A stretch of 64,000 bases of DNA from Lachnospiraceae bacterium (GCA_024697595.1 JAILFK010000010.1:114852-178851); one strand, 5' to 3'; shown: positions 36,951 through 48,405, counted from the first letter of the stretch. Notes: generated by a model from the letters alone, not told the origin. Numbers and translations are program-made.

Positions 36951-39143
36951 TCAATCATACACTTTCATAGGATATTTATTAGTTGAAAATCCAACGTCAT
37001 ATAACACTTTTCCAGTATTATCCTCTGTAATTTTTATTTGAATTCCTTCATAATTCTGCTTAAAGAGTTTCTCAAAGAAATTAAATTTCGTCTTCTTTAA
37101 CTTCTTATTTTCCACATCATATCCATATGACTCTAACTGTTCTTGTACCCAAGGCTGCATCTTCTTTGGATAATTACCACTACCTGTAACTTCTATAGTC
37201 TGAGTATCACTGTTGGCGTTATAATTCATCAACATCAATTCCTGATAAATTATTGGAGAAATATCCATAGTCTCCCAATCTTTTCCTGAGCCTCCTACAG
37301 CATAAACCTTGAACTTGGATTTACCATATTCATAATTAGATAAATCTATATCCATTGTATATCCACCATATGCAGAATCATATTTCATCTCACCTGATGT
37401 TAACGGTTTTTTGTCAGACTTATTCTCATAGTAATTAAAAGTAAATCCTGTGGTATTTTCTGTTCCACCAGACACATTTCTAAATACAATTTTACCCTTG
37501 TTAGTAGCCAAATCATAATCTTCCAACTCTATATCCATATAGATTACGTCAGCATCTGCATTACCACCTGTAACTTGTGACATATCTATATTGGCAAGTT
37601 TTTCAATAAACTTAGACTTCTTGGATAACTCATCATTCAAGAAATCCAAACCATACTCCTCTATCTCTGTCTTGGTGTCAGAATATAGGTTTGTACCCAA
37701 GCCTAGTTTGTCTCCAGGTATTCCCACATTCATGGCAGCCAAAGTAGTTGGGAACATGTCAAATGTAGAATATTCTCTCTCTTCTCCAACTGATTTCTTC
37801 ACAGCTGCAGCACCGCCTGTCTCATCATCTGGTTTACCATTGTTTGGATCACCATTGATGATAGATACATATGTCTTTCTCTGATAATCCTTGGAAACAT
37901 CTACACAATAATCACTATCCATTGTAAGATGATCACCTGAGAGAACCACAGTAGTGTTGTCATACCAAGGCTGTTGCTGAATCCATTCAACCAACTCACC
38001 TATCTGTTTTGAAGAACAATACATTACATTGGAATACTGTTCATCAAAATTATTTTCACACAAATCGCAGACATAACCATCCTCAAAATGGGTATCCACA
38101 GTCAAAAGATTAAAATTAAAAGGAACTCCTGTCTCTAAACTCTCATTTCCTAAAATTGTAAGTTCTTCCTTGGCATGTTGAAGCAATATCTCATCCTCAA
38201 ATCCCCAGAAAACATAATAATCTTCATCAATCCAACCATTTTCAACAGCATATCGATAATCCATAATATCGAAATTACCATGTTGCTTATAATAGGTATC
38301 TCTTCCACCAAAGGATGCCTTGGAACCAAGCATATAAACCTGGTGATATCCTTCATCCTCCAAAATATCACCAATACCCACCATATCTGAGAAGAATTTA
38401 TCCTGAGAAGACATAGCATTATGACGAATATCAAGCTGTAACGGCAAAGCTGCAGATTGCGCCATTATTCCACCCATAGTCCAAGTAGCACCAGGTAATG
38501 GAATAGCACCATTTAACTCATTGCTATCTCCAGCGAAATTTTCATTTTCCAATCCAATCTCTGTCAAATGTGGAATCACATTTTCCTCAAAGGCACCACC
38601 AGAAGCCTCGTCAGAATAAGTCCGCTCCATTGACTCCAGATAAACATATACCAGATTTCTCTTTTCCTCAGGGAATTGTAAATCTACATTTTTAGGATCA
38701 ACATAATTTTCCTCTACAAAAGTCGAGCCCACAATTTGCCCCTTGACGTAGTTAATAAATCCCACACCATTATTAAAGTGAACCGCCGCCACAATAATCA
38801 TCACCCATGGAATGCACCAAGCAACACGTCGAATATTTTTTTCTTTTTTACTTCTCTCCTGCTTAGAAGGAGCCATCAGCCCCTTCTTATCAAGAATAAC
38901 AAAAATCAAATATACAACAATTCCTAAAATAATTGCCGGAATTATACAATTGGTGACAAATTTTTCAATCATTCCACCGCCAGTACCATCCAAATCTGAG
39001 GTGAGATGATATACCAACTCATCCATTGTGAGTCCAACCCAAGTATTAAGAGCCCAAATTGATGCAAATAAAATCAATCCCGCTCCCATATACCAACGGG
39101 TATATCCATGACGACCATCTTTCTTTAATCTAAATTTTTTCAT
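36951..39143 (-). CDS. LTA synthase-family membrane sulfatase-like enzyme
   Basis: Protein of 730 residues in the alkaline phosphatase/sulfatase fold, like LtaS and the phosphoglycerol transferases. Residues 1-140 hold three or four membrane helices. The catalytic domain follows with YLESMERTYSDEASGG (the Thr nucleophile region), TPxxGATWTMGGIMAQ-like stretch, LLTVDTHFEDGYV and the metal-binding LSGDHLTMDSDY. It is longer than LtaS of Staphylococcus (about 650) because of a C-terminal beta-rich tail (residues 560-730) with ITGTGNYPKKM-like stretches, reading EVTGSGNYPKKMQPWVQEQL. It sits six bases after the YfhO-like gene, so the two probably act on the same envelope polymer. Confidence 0.87.
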   Translation of the reverse strand: MKKFRLKKDGRHGYTRWYMGAGLILFASIWALNTWVGLTMDELVYHLTSDLDGTGGGMIEKFVTNCIIPAIILGIVVYLIFVILDKKGLMAPSKQERSKKEKNIRRVAWCIPWVMIIVAAVHFNNGVGFINYVKGQIVGSTFVEENYVDPKNVDLQFPEEKRNLVYVYLESMERTYSDEASGGAFEENVIPHLTEIGLENENFAGDSNELNGAIPLPGATWTMGGIMAQSAALPLQLDIRHNAMSSQDKFFSDMVGIGDILEDEGYHQVYMLGSKASFGGRDTYYKQHGNFDIMDYRYAVENGWIDEDYYVFWGFEDEILLQHAKEELTILGNESLETGVPFNFNLLTVDTHFEDGYVCDLCENNFDEQYSNVMYCSSKQIGELVEWIQQQPWYDNTTVVLSGDHLTMDSDYCVDVSKDYQRKTYVSIINGDPNNGKPDDETGGAAAVKKSVGEEREYSTFDMFPTTLAAMNVGIPGDKLGLGTNLYSDTKTEIEEYGLDFLNDELSKKSKFIEKLANIDMSQVTGGNADADVIYMDIELEDYDLATNKGKIVFRNVSGGTENTTGFTFNYYENKSDKKPLTSGEMKYDSAYGGYTMDIDLSNYEYGKSKFKVYAVGGSGKDWETMDISPIIYQELMLMNYNANSDTQTIEVTGSGNYPKKMQPWVQEQLESYGYDVENKKLKKTKFNFFEKLFKQNYEGIQIKITEDNTGKVLYDVGFSTNKYPMKVYD

Positions 39144-39149
39144 TTTCCT

Positions 39150-42092
39150 TTATACCTTCTTAATCGATTTCCTTTTATCAAAAATCAATAATCCAACAAA
39201 AACCACAACAGAAACTAGAGTAATAAACATTCCATATTTAATATATACATTGGTATATCTAAGTTCTATCTCGTGTTCACCCTCTGACACAGGTACTGCC
39301 ATATACATCACATCAGCACGCTTTATATCAGTTTCAACGCCATCCACATATGCTTTCCAGCCATCAGAATATGGAATAGAAAACATTACATATTCGTCGC
39401 CTGATGCACTATATTTTGCGTTTACCTGATCATCACCCACAACTAAATCTGTAACACCTTTTTGTTGTAGTGCAGAAACCTTATCGGAATAATTATCAAG
39501 AGGCTGACAGTATACAGCCAACTCATCAAATGAATAAATACCCTTCGTAGGGAATGTTATCTCTATTCTATCCAAGCCCTGTCTTTGATAATTGAAATTG
39601 ACAATATAATTATCCTGACCATTGTAATAAGTATATGCCTCTGTATTAATTGTCATTCGATCCTGCAACTCCTTATCGCCGATGTAACCCATCAACTCTA
39701 CATCAATATTGCTAATTGGAATCGAATAATATTTTTCAGACTTATACTTCTGCTTCTTAGAATATGATAAATGTTTCCAAGCTTCCTCATTACGCTCTCC
39801 TGTTGGATCAGCTTCCGGATTATGATATAAATCATACATCGTAGATTCTTGTACCTTTAAATTATTAAAGCATAAATATGTTTCAGTATTGTCCAATCCT
39901 TGAAAATACAGTGTAACTTTCGCGTCATTTTCTGTAGTCACAATCTTATTATCTGAAATAGTAGCAAATCCATCACTATTTGTAATGACATAATCCATTT
40001 TCTGAGAAGTGAGTTCAATATCTGCCGGACTAATTTTGCAATCATTTGCCACGTCCTCGTCATCAAGCACAATACCGGACATTAAGGCTTCCTGCTTTTG
40101 TAAAGCATCCAACTTATCCCACTGACTTCTTAAGATATATGAGTTATATCCAACTCCAAGTGGCAATACATCTTCATTTAAATATATTTCATATAAATTA
40201 TCATTTATTAAGTATTCTTTTCTTGCGATGTAGTCATAAGGTACTACCTTTTCTGCAGGTACTTCCTCCACGGCATTTGGATCAGTCTCATCTACAGGTT
40301 TTGTCGCCCCTTCATCTGTAACTGTGGCTTTTACATCTGATACTACTGTATCATCATCTCCTGCGCCATCTCCGCCACCTGAAGAACCAACTTGCGCATC
40401 TCTTTGAAGCGCAAAATATTTAACACCTGATAAAGTATTAAGTATTACTCTATCATCATAACCATTGTAATCAAATGAATTGGTATCCGGCAATTCCACG
40501 GCCATTCTAAACTCATTTACAAATGGATTAGACAAAGTCCAATAATAACTAGATGCTGAAAGTCCAGCTGTGGTCCCAGCATTTTGTGTAATTACATTGC
40601 TGGCATATCTATAGAAACTTTCATCCTGTTCTTCTTCAGCTCTCGCCAAAACAGCAGCTGTTTCATCATCAAATATCTCTCTGATCATTTTCTTTGACGC
40701 ACTTTCGGCAATATAATCATCCTTGGCGAAACGATTGTAAAATGAACACAAAACAGAGAGCATAACAATTATAATTATAGCCCAACTCTTTCTCTTCATT
40801 GGGAAGTATTTATCTCTGTCCTCAAAAGGCATCATGATAACCAATGCAGCAAAAGCAAATACGATTATCTCAAAGACTTCAACTTTGCGAGAATACCCAC
40901 AAATGAAACATACAACCACATATATTGCAAGGCCTGCTAAAATTTTCATAGCATCCTTGGCCTTTAGACTCATTAAGTCATCCCACATTTTCACCAATAT
41001 GTAACAACATAATAAAACAAAGCCAAAGCACCATCTATTTGTCACATATGAAAAACCATTTAATATATGTCCAAGTTCAGGAACCAGCATAACCACAATG
41101 CCTAGCAACACCAGTGTTTTTAATTTGCCATATCCCTTCTTGGTTATAAACAAAATCATAGCAAGAAGCACAATGGCTCCCATTCCCATATACATCCAAT
41201 AGTTACTTCCCGAGGCAATGAATCCTCCTGGCAATTTTGAATAGTACATAAATGGGTAAACCTTTGGCACATACGTATCTCCACCCATTCTACTATCTGA
41301 GAAAAATGTAATGATAACCGGTGCAAACAACACTCCTGCCATTCCAACACCCAATATGGAATATCCAGCCACCTTGAGAGATAACTTTATTTTCTCTGCA
41401 AACTTATTCTTGCCAAATATAAATTCATCAAATACAAAATATATTACTACCAAAATAACAAGCATGTAGAAGAAGTAAAAATTACTTAATGCTGCAAGCA
41501 TAACTGAAATGGTAAGCACCCAGAATTTATTTTCCTTCTTCAACATCGCAATTCCAAGTATTATAAGTGGCAAATATATCATTGGATTTAGGAAAAATGG
41601 ATGTCTCATGATATTCGTCAATGACCAATAGCAAAACATATATGCCACGGATCCTGCCAATACTCCATAGCGATTTTTATTGCCAAGATAAAAGCTCATG
41701 GCTGAAAATGCTAGACCTGAGCAATAAACTCTTGCAAATATAGAAATCCCATAATATATATACATATATTTTGATGGAAATAAAAATGCAAAAATTGTAA
41801 AAGGATCACCTATTACATAGTAGTTGAGAGTGGACATAATATCCGCTCCTTCACCGATGGTAAAATCCCATCTAGGTATATGAAAATTATGCTCTATAAA
41901 AAAATCACTTAAAATATCTCGAATATAATTACCATAATAGATATAGGCTCTATAGTGTTGTTCAAAACCGTCACTCTTCCATACAAATGTACGTTTTGCA
42001 ACAAAAAAGAAAATACATATAACCGCAGCTATACATGCAAAAACTATTGTGTAGGTCAATATATATTTCTTTTTACTATCTTGTGTGCTCAT
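39150..42092 (-). CDS. YfhO-family polytopic membrane protein
   Basis: Very large membrane protein of 980 residues. The N-terminal half contains at least ten helices (residues about 15-450), with a GT-C-like extracellular loop (WKSDGFEQHYRAYIYYGNYI) typical of YfhO, a family in which the best known member glycosylates lipoteichoic acid. The second half is extracytoplasmic and ends with one membrane helix (FITLVSVVVFVGLLIF) and KRKSIKKV. An acidic linker (residues 568-612, Gly/Asp-rich then Thr/Glu-rich) is inserted, which I take as a lineage addition. Cotranscription with the LTA synthase-like gene suggests a shared teichoic-acid role. Confidence 0.82.
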   Translation of the reverse strand: MSTQDSKKKYILTYTIVFACIAAVICIFFFVAKRTFVWKSDGFEQHYRAYIYYGNYIRDILSDFFIEHNFHIPRWDFTIGEGADIMSTLNYYVIGDPFTIFAFLFPSKYMYIYYGISIFARVYCSGLAFSAMSFYLGNKNRYGVLAGSVAYMFCYWSLTNIMRHPFFLNPMIYLPLIILGIAMLKKENKFWVLTISVMLAALSNFYFFYMLVILVVIYFVFDEFIFGKNKFAEKIKLSLKVAGYSILGVGMAGVLFAPVIITFFSDSRMGGDTYVPKVYPFMYYSKLPGGFIASGSNYWMYMGMGAIVLLAMILFITKKGYGKLKTLVLLGIVVMLVPELGHILNGFSYVTNRWCFGFVLLCCYILVKMWDDLMSLKAKDAMKILAGLAIYVVVCFICGYSRKVEVFEIIVFAFAALVIMMPFEDRDKYFPMKRKSWAIIIIVMLSVLCSFYNRFAKDDYIAESASKKMIREIFDDETAAVLARAEEEQDESFYRYASNVITQNAGTTAGLSASSYYWTLSNPFVNEFRMAVELPDTNSFDYNGYDDRVILNTLSGVKYFALQRDAQVGSSGGGDGAGDDDTVVSDVKATVTDEGATKPVDETDPNAVEEVPAEKVVPYDYIARKEYLINDNLYEIYLNEDVLPLGVGYNSYILRSQWDKLDALQKQEALMSGIVLDDEDVANDCKISPADIELTSQKMDYVITNSDGFATISDNKIVTTENDAKVTLYFQGLDNTETYLCFNNLKVQESTMYDLYHNPEADPTGERNEEAWKHLSYSKKQKYKSEKYYSIPISNIDVELMGYIGDKELQDRMTINTEAYTYYNGQDNYIVNFNYQRQGLDRIEITFPTKGIYSFDELAVYCQPLDNYSDKVSALQQKGVTDLVVGDDQVNAKYSASGDEYVMFSIPYSDGWKAYVDGVETDIKRADVMYMAVPVSEGEHEIELRYTNVYIKYGMFITLVSVVVFVGLLIFDKRKSIKKV

Positions 42093-42129
42093 ATATACTC
42101 CTTAAAATAAGACATCTATAAACCTAGTA

Positions 42130-42154
42130 AAGAGACGCTGTTTTCAAGCGTCTC
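42130..42154 (-). terminator. Terminator after thrC
   Basis: GAGACGCT/AGCGTCTC stem with a TTTTCA-type loop, flanked by CTTTACT on the minus strand, 45 bases past the thrC stop. Confidence 0.75.
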
Positions 42155-42197
42155 CTCTACTCCCACTAGCTTTAATTCTGATATAAAATCATCCAAA

Positions 42198-43685
42198 TTA
42201 TTTTACTAAAAATCCTCTGACAACCTCAGGCATTTCTGATACTGCACAAACTGTCTTGTGACGAATCTCAGCATTTCTAATCTCATCAACAGCCTTTGGT
42301 ACATCCACCTTGGAAACCTTGCTAAGCTCATCAACCAATGCAAAGTCTTCCATTGACTCATATTTAGAATCAATCGCAGACATTACGCTTCTTGCAAACT
42401 TAAATGGGCTTGCTGTTGAAGCGATAACAGTTGGAGTATCATCCCCTGTCTCAGCTTTGTATTTATTGTATACACCGCTAGCAACTGCTGTATGTGTATC
42501 GATAACATAACCTGTCTTTTCATATAAATCATGAATAGTCTTGGCCGTCTCTGTCTCATCTGTAAAATTGCCATAGAACTCATCTAACTGAGATTTCATA
42601 TCAGCTGTAATCTCATATTTTCCAGTCTCGTTTAACTGCTTCATAAGAGCGGCATTTTTCACTGAATCCTCTCCGGCAATTCTATAGATCAATCTCTCTA
42701 AGTTACTAGAAATCAAAATATCCATTGAAGGTGAATTTGTCAAAACAAACTCTCTGTTCTTGTCATATACACCTGTGCTAAAGAAATCATAAAGCACCTT
42801 GTTCTCATTTGAAGCACAGATTAATTTTGCAATTGGAAGTCCCATATTCTTAGCATAAAACGCTGCCAAAATATTTCCAAAGTTACCTGTTGGCACAACA
42901 ACATTAATCTTGTCTCCAGCTTTAATCTTCTCATTTTCCACAAGCTTAGCATAAGAATATACATAGTACACAATCTGTGGAACAAGACGACCGATATTGA
43001 TTGAATTAGCTGAAGAGAATTGGAATCCCTTGGCATCTAATTCTGCAGCCATCTCCTTATCTGCAAACATCTGCTTTACACCTGTTTGAGCCTGATCAAA
43101 ATTACCATCAATACCCACTACTAAAGTGTTATCTCCAACCTGTGTAACCATCTGTTGTTTCTGAATTGGACTAACTCCATCCTTTGGATAGAATACTATA
43201 ATCTTTGTGCCCTCCACGCCTGCAAATCCAGCAAGAGCAGCCTTACCTGTGTCTCCAGATGTAGCTGTAAGAATAACGATATCATTTTTCACATTATTCT
43301 TTCTAGCAGATGTAATCATAAGATGTGGCAAAATTGAAAGCGCCATATCTTTGAATGCTATAGTTGAACCATGGAATAATTCAAGATAGTATGCACCATC
43401 AGCATATACCATTGGAGCAATCTCTTCAGTATCAAACTTACTATCATAAGCTCTCTCAATACAAGTCTTTAACTCCTGCTCAGTAAAGTCTGTTAAAAAT
43501 AATTTCATAACCTCATAGGCAGTCTGCTGATATGTCATTTTGCTTAAATCCTCAAGGCTTACATCAAGCTTTGGAATTGAAGTTGGAACAAATAATCCTC
43601 CTCCATTTGCAAGACCTTTTAAAATTGCTTGAGATGCAGTTACAACCTCATTGGCATCTCTTGTACTAACATATTTTAATTCCAT
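42198..43685 (-). CDS. thrC: Threonine synthase
   Basis: PLP enzyme of 495 residues converting O-phosphohomoserine to threonine. It belongs to the longer class: N-terminal MELKYVSTRDANEVVTASQA, the PLP Lys in HGSTIAFKDMALSIL, the phosphate loop region LTATSGDTGKAALAG and VVPTGNFGNILAAFYAKNMG. ATG follows AGAGG. It has its own near-perfect promoter and terminator and is not joined to homoserine genes. Confidence 0.96.
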   Translation of the reverse strand: MELKYVSTRDANEVVTASQAILKGLANGGGLFVPTSIPKLDVSLEDLSKMTYQQTAYEVMKLFLTDFTEQELKTCIERAYDSKFDTEEIAPMVYADGAYYLELFHGSTIAFKDMALSILPHLMITSARKNNVKNDIVILTATSGDTGKAALAGFAGVEGTKIIVFYPKDGVSPIQKQQMVTQVGDNTLVVGIDGNFDQAQTGVKQMFADKEMAAELDAKGFQFSSANSINIGRLVPQIVYYVYSYAKLVENEKIKAGDKINVVVPTGNFGNILAAFYAKNMGLPIAKLICASNENKVLYDFFSTGVYDKNREFVLTNSPSMDILISSNLERLIYRIAGEDSVKNAALMKQLNETGKYEITADMKSQLDEFYGNFTDETETAKTIHDLYEKTGYVIDTHTAVASGVYNKYKAETGDDTPTVIASTASPFKFARSVMSAIDSKYESMEDFALVDELSKVSKVDVPKAVDEIRNAEIRHKTVCAVSEMPEVVRGFLVK

Positions 43686-43743
43686 GTTTATACCTCTTTT
43701 ATATCTTTTATTAAAATAATTTTTTTATACAAAACTATCGTTA

Positions 43744-43773
43744 ATTATACTTTATTTGTTTGAAATGTGTCAA
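43744..43773 (-). promoter_or_regulatory. Promoter of thrC
   Basis: Consensus TTGACA at 43773-43768, an 18-base spacer, TATAAT at 43749-43744. It lies back to back with the AP2-like gene, with a palindrome just upstream. Confidence 0.85.
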
Positions 43774-43793
43774 TGTGATATATTAGGCATAAC

Positions 43794-43811
43794 TAGTAGA
43801 AAAACCTACTA
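43794..43811. promoter_or_regulatory. Inverted repeat between thrC and the AP2-like gene
   Basis: TAGTAG (43794-43799) and CTACTA (43806-43811) with six bases between. It is upstream of both divergent genes, about 20 bases above the thrC -35 box. It could be an operator; the binder is unknown. Confidence 0.4.
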
Positions 43812-43843
43812 AAAAAAGTATTTTTGCACAAAATGGAGATATT

Positions 43844-44683
43844 ATGGCAACAGGTGTTTATGAAACCACAAAAAAAGACGGTTCTACCTACTACAGAGCC
43901 AGTATAAATTTCAAAAATAAACACATAAGTTTGGGTAGTTCCTCAAAGAAATCTGAGGCTAATTCAATGTACCGTGAAGCAAAAGCCATAATTGAATCAC
44001 AAAATCCCAAAAAAAATAATAAAAAAAGCAATAATAATATAGATATTACAATAGAAAACTTTACTACACACATTACACATTTAAATTTTGAAAAAGCAAT
44101 TATTATACTAAATTTCAGAGATAATAATATTTATATTAAAAATCCTATCTATCTTCAAAAAGGATTTTTTCACTACTATATCTCACCTAGGGAATTCATA
44201 AAATTTGATAATGATGATCTCTTCTATTATTCCAGTCACAAGATAATAAAAAGGCAGGGGCATCTCTTTGTAAACGATTATGGAATGCAGTACAATATCG
44301 CCCAACGCTACGGCATAAGAAATTTTGCTGTCGAGGGCCGAGACTATGAGTTTGCCAACGGAGATAACCATGATTACAGTTATTCTAATATAATCATATT
44401 AAACAAATATTATGGTATAACTTCCGAGGAAAAGAACAATAAAATCTGGTATATTGCCAAACTACACCTAAATGGGAAAATTATCATCGGAAAATATACC
44501 AACGAAACCAAGGCTGCAATAGCATATAATAAAGCCATTGACTATGCCAGAAAAAAAGGAATCGATAAAAATTTTATAGAAAACTATATTGAAGATCTAT
44601 CAGCTAGAGAATATGCCGATATATATACCCGAGTAGGACTGACAGATTCCTTCTATAACTATGTAGACAATTATATAAAATAA
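43844..44683 (+). CDS. AP2-domain protein with possible degenerate HNH centre
   Basis: Protein of 279 residues, lysine- and asparagine-rich. Residues 1-48 resemble the AP2-like DNA-binding N-terminus of integrases (GVYETTKKDGSTYYRASINF, then KKSEANSMYREAKAI). The middle has FANGDNHDYSYSNIIIL, which resembles the D-x-x-N-x-R-x-x-N-L ending of AP2-HNH homing endonucleases but without a clear HNH triad. Residues 190-245 hold a second AP2-like unit (YYGITSEEKNNKIWYIAKL, then TKAAIAYNKAIDYA). I take it as a DNA-binding protein derived from a homing endonuclease. ATG follows ATGGAGATATT. Its base use is more AT-rich than its neighbours, which fits acquisition. A regulatory role on thrC is possible but unproven. 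Confidence 0.65.
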   Translation: MATGVYETTKKDGSTYYRASINFKNKHISLGSSSKKSEANSMYREAKAIIESQNPKKNNKKSNNNIDITIENFTTHITHLNFEKAIIILNFRDNNIYIKNPIYLQKGFFHYYISPREFIKFDNDDLFYYSSHKIIKRQGHLFVNDYGMQYNIAQRYGIRNFAVEGRDYEFANGDNHDYSYSNIIILNKYYGITSEEKNNKIWYIAKLHLNGKIIIGKYTNETKAAIAYNKAIDYARKKGIDKNFIENYIEDLSAREYADIYTRVGLTDSFYNYVDNYIK

Positions 44684-44687
44684 AAAA

Positions 44688-44736
44688 GGCCCTATCGCAC
44701 CAGAGATACATCAAATCTCTGCAGTGCGACAGGGTC
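44688..44736. terminator. Bidirectional terminator between the AP2-like gene and leuD
   Basis: GCCCTATCGCAC pairs with GTGCGACAGGGTC, and inside it AGAGAT pairs with ATCTCT. A-rich and T-rich flanks lie on either side, so it can stop both converging genes. Confidence 0.85.
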
Positions 44737-44786
44737 TATTCAAATTATATTTTATATATAATCATACTTATAATTATTTCTTATAA

Positions 44787-45275
44787 TTACTTCTGGTTAA
44801 TGTAATTTACAAGTCCCTCACATGCAATAATCTTTTGCATAAATGGTGGGAAAGCCTGACCTTGGTATGTCTCACCTTTAGTCTTATTTGTAATCACACC
44901 TGTGTCGAAATTAACCTCAACTTCATTACCCTCGTCAATAGACTTTGAAGCCTCTGGACATTCAATAATTGGAAGTCCGATGTTGATTGAATTTCTATAG
45001 AAAATTCTGGCAAATGTCTCTGCTATAACGCAACTTACACCTGCAGCCTTAATAGCTATTGGTGCATGCTCTCTAGAAGAACCACAACCAAAGTTTTTGG
45101 TTGCAACAATGATATCACCATCATTTACCTTCTTTACAAAATCCGCATCAATATCTTCCATACAATGCTCTGCCAATTCCTTTGGATCTGAAGAGTTCAG
45201 ATATCTAGCAGGAATAATAACATCAGTATCTACATTGTCTCCAAATTTAAATACGCGACCTTCTGCTGCTTTCAT
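44787..45275 (-). CDS. leuD: 3-isopropylmalate dehydratase small subunit
   Basis: Swivelling domain subunit of isopropylmalate isomerase, 162 residues. It has [20 protein letters not shown] and the substrate-recognition signature [19 protein letters not shown]. Its partner leuC ends 12 bases upstream. The aconitase-type reaction is the second step of leucine synthesis. leuA and leuB are not in the window. The length is typical of the archaeal/clostridial type. Confidence 0.95.
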   Translation of the reverse strand: MKAAEGRVFKFGDNVDTDVIIPARYLNSSDPKELAEHCMEDIDADFVKKVNDGDIIVATKNFGCGSSREHAPIAIKAAGVSCVIAETFARIFYRNSINIGLPIIECPEASKSIDEGNEVEVNFDTGVITNKTKGETYQGQAFPPFMQKIIACEGLVNYINQK

Positions 45276-45287
45276 ATCATTTTCCTC

Positions 45288-46547
45288 CTATAAATCCTTT
45301 GGTCCACTAATACGACCTGTAATTGCACTTGCTGCAGCTACCGCTGGACTTGCAAGATAAATTTCTGAATCAATGGCACCCATTCTACCTACAAAGTTTC
45401 TGTTTGTTGTAGATACACAGCGTTCACCGCTGGCAAGAATACCCATATATCCACCGAGACATGGCCCACAAGTAGGTGTGGAAACAACTGCTCCTGCTTC
45501 GATAAATGTGCGGATAAATCCTGCTTCCATAGCCTGCAAATAAATATTTTGAGTACCAGGAATAATGATACAACGAAGATTTTTAGCAACTTTTTTACCC
45601 TTTAAAATCTCTGCTGCTGTAGCCAAATCCTCAAATCTACCATTGGTACATGAACCAATTACAACCTGGTCGATTTCAATATCTGAAACCTCATCGATTG
45701 TCTTAGTATTTTCTGGAAGATGTGGAAATGCCACAGTCGATTTCAATGTAGATAAATCAATTGTAATTGTCTCATCATAAACTGCATCCTCATCAGCTGC
45801 ATAAACCTTGTACTCTCTCTTAGAATGCTCTTTGAGATAATTCTCTGTCACCTCATCCACTGGGAATATACCATTTTTAGCACCGGCCTCAATAGCCATA
45901 TTACAGATGCAAAGTCTGTCATCCATGGACAACTCTTTTACACCTTCTCCCACAAACTCTAAAGAGCGATAAAGAGCACCATCCACACCAATCTCTCCAA
46001 TCAAGTGTAAGATAACATCCTTACCACTTATAAATTTATTTGGCTTTCCTACAAGCTCAACCTTAATTGCAGATGGAACTTTAAACCAAGCCTTGCCTGT
46101 AGCCATACCTGCAGCCATATCTGTGGAACCTACACCTGTAGAAAATGCGCCAACTGCGCCGTATGTACATGTATGAGAATCAGCACCGATTATACAATCA
46201 CCAGCAACACAAAGTCCTTTTTCAGGAAGTAACGCATGCTCAATTCCCATCTGTCCCACATCAAAATAATTAGTGATATCATTCTTGCAGGCAAACTCTC
46301 TCACACATTTACAATGCTCTGCTGATTTAATATCCTTATTTGGCACAAAGTGATCCATTACAAGAGCAATCTTGTCCTTGTGGAACACTCCATCTACCTT
46401 CATTTTCTCAATTTCATGAATAGCCACTGGAGATGTAATATCATTTCCCAAAACCAAATCCAAATCAGCCTCTATAAGCTGACCTGCAACCACTGAATCC
46501 AATCCAGCATGTGCAGCAAGGATTTTCTGTGTCATTGTCATTCCCAT
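45288..46547 (-). CDS. leuC: 3-isopropylmalate dehydratase large subunit
   Basis: [4Fe-4S] aconitase-family subunit of 419 residues. The cluster Cys residues are in [12 protein letters not shown] and [28 protein letters not shown] is the substrate-site motif. The longest frame begins at 46622, inside the preceding terminator; ATG 46547 eight bases after GGAGG gives the normal N-terminus ([15 protein letters not shown]). It is followed at once by leuD. Confidence 0.96.
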   Translation of the reverse strand: MGMTMTQKILAAHAGLDSVVAGQLIEADLDLVLGNDITSPVAIHEIEKMKVDGVFHKDKIALVMDHFVPNKDIKSAEHCKCVREFACKNDITNYFDVGQMGIEHALLPEKGLCVAGDCIIGADSHTCTYGAVGAFSTGVGSTDMAAGMATGKAWFKVPSAIKVELVGKPNKFISGKDVILHLIGEIGVDGALYRSLEFVGEGVKELSMDDRLCICNMAIEAGAKNGIFPVDEVTENYLKEHSKREYKVYAADEDAVYDETITIDLSTLKSTVAFPHLPENTKTIDEVSDIEIDQVVIGSCTNGRFEDLATAAEILKGKKVAKNLRCIIIPGTQNIYLQAMEAGFIRTFIEAGAVVSTPTCGPCLGGYMGILASGERCVSTTNRNFVGRMGAIDSEIYLASPAVAAASAITGRISGPKDL

Positions 46548-46575
46548 TGATTCTTCCTCCATTAATCTCTTTAAT

Positions 46576-46608
46576 AAAAGGCCGTGGAAATTAAAACCGC
46601 GGCCTTTT
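46576..46608 (-). terminator. Terminator (or attenuator) between ilvC and leuC
   Basis: AAAAGGCCGCGG pairs with CCACGGCCTTTT, one mismatch, then ATTAAAG. It lies only 29 bases before the leuC start, with no clear promoter between, so leuCD may depend on read-through. Confidence 0.8.
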
Positions 46609-46671
46609 AGTAGTTCAAGCAATATACTTTAAATAGAAATAAATCTAATAACCAACTAATTCTAAATCAAA

Positions 46672-47718
<1,047 letters not shown>

Positions 47719-47737
47719 TCACTAAATAAATATTATT

Positions 47738-48238
47738 TTATAACTTAACAACATCTTCGGCGCCTCGTGAAAGACCTGTAACACCAGTTCTGGCCAGTTC
47801 CAAGATCTCATTATCACCAAGCATATCCAAAAATGATTGTAGTTTATCAGGGTTGCCAGTGATTTCAATAAGCATTGAATCCTGTTGAATATCAACAATC
47901 TTACCATGATAAATATCCTTTACCAAAGCTGTAATATTGTTAATCTCGTTAGACTTATATGATATTTTCACCATCATAAGTTCTCTGCTGATGGAATTAT
48001 TAGGCTCTAGAACTTTAATATCAACCACATCTTCTAGCTTTGCCACCTGCTTTTCAATCTGATCCAAAGTCAAATCATCACCACTGGCAACAATTGTCAT
48101 TCTAGTGTATCTTGGGTCCGCTGTGACTCCAGCTGAGAAACTATCTATATTAAATGCACGTCTACTAAACAATCCAGACACATGACTAAGCACACCTGGA
48201 GTATTTTCAACTAGAATAGAGATAACTTGTCTTCTCAT
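47738..48238 (-). CDS. ilvN: Acetolactate synthase small (regulatory) subunit
   Basis: ACT-domain regulatory subunit of 166 residues giving valine feedback control. Motifs are ISILVENTPGVLSHVSGLFS at the N-terminus and IEKQVAKLEDVVDIKVL between the two halves. The longest frame starts at 48256; ATG 48238, preceded by AAAGG, gives the normal start MRRQVIS. The catalytic subunit gene (ilvB) is not beside it, which is usual in some clostridia. Confidence 0.94.
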   Translation of the reverse strand: MRRQVISILVENTPGVLSHVSGLFSRRAFNIDSFSAGVTADPRYTRMTIVASGDDLTLDQIEKQVAKLEDVVDIKVLEPNNSISRELMMVKISYKSNEINNITALVKDIYHGKIVDIQQDSMLIEITGNPDKLQSFLDMLGDNEILELARTGVTGLSRGAEDVVKL

Positions 48239-48325
48239 AAATATACACCCTTTCATTCACATCACTATTACATTATATATCATCCGCAAAAATAAATATG
48301 CATAATTATGTATAAATATTTATAC

Positions 48326-48379
48326 AAAAAAACACCTTAATGTACTAAACATCAAAAATCATTTTAGCATATTAAAGTG
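48326..48379 (-). terminator. Terminator after the phosphopantetheinyl transferase gene
   Basis: Long stem of CACTTTAATATGCTAAA with TTTAGTACATTAAGGTG, one bulge, followed by TTTTTTTGT. It closes the pflA/PPTase transcript. Confidence 0.85.
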
Positions 48380-48405
48380 TAATGTCAATGCCAATCTTAG
48401 TGTCT

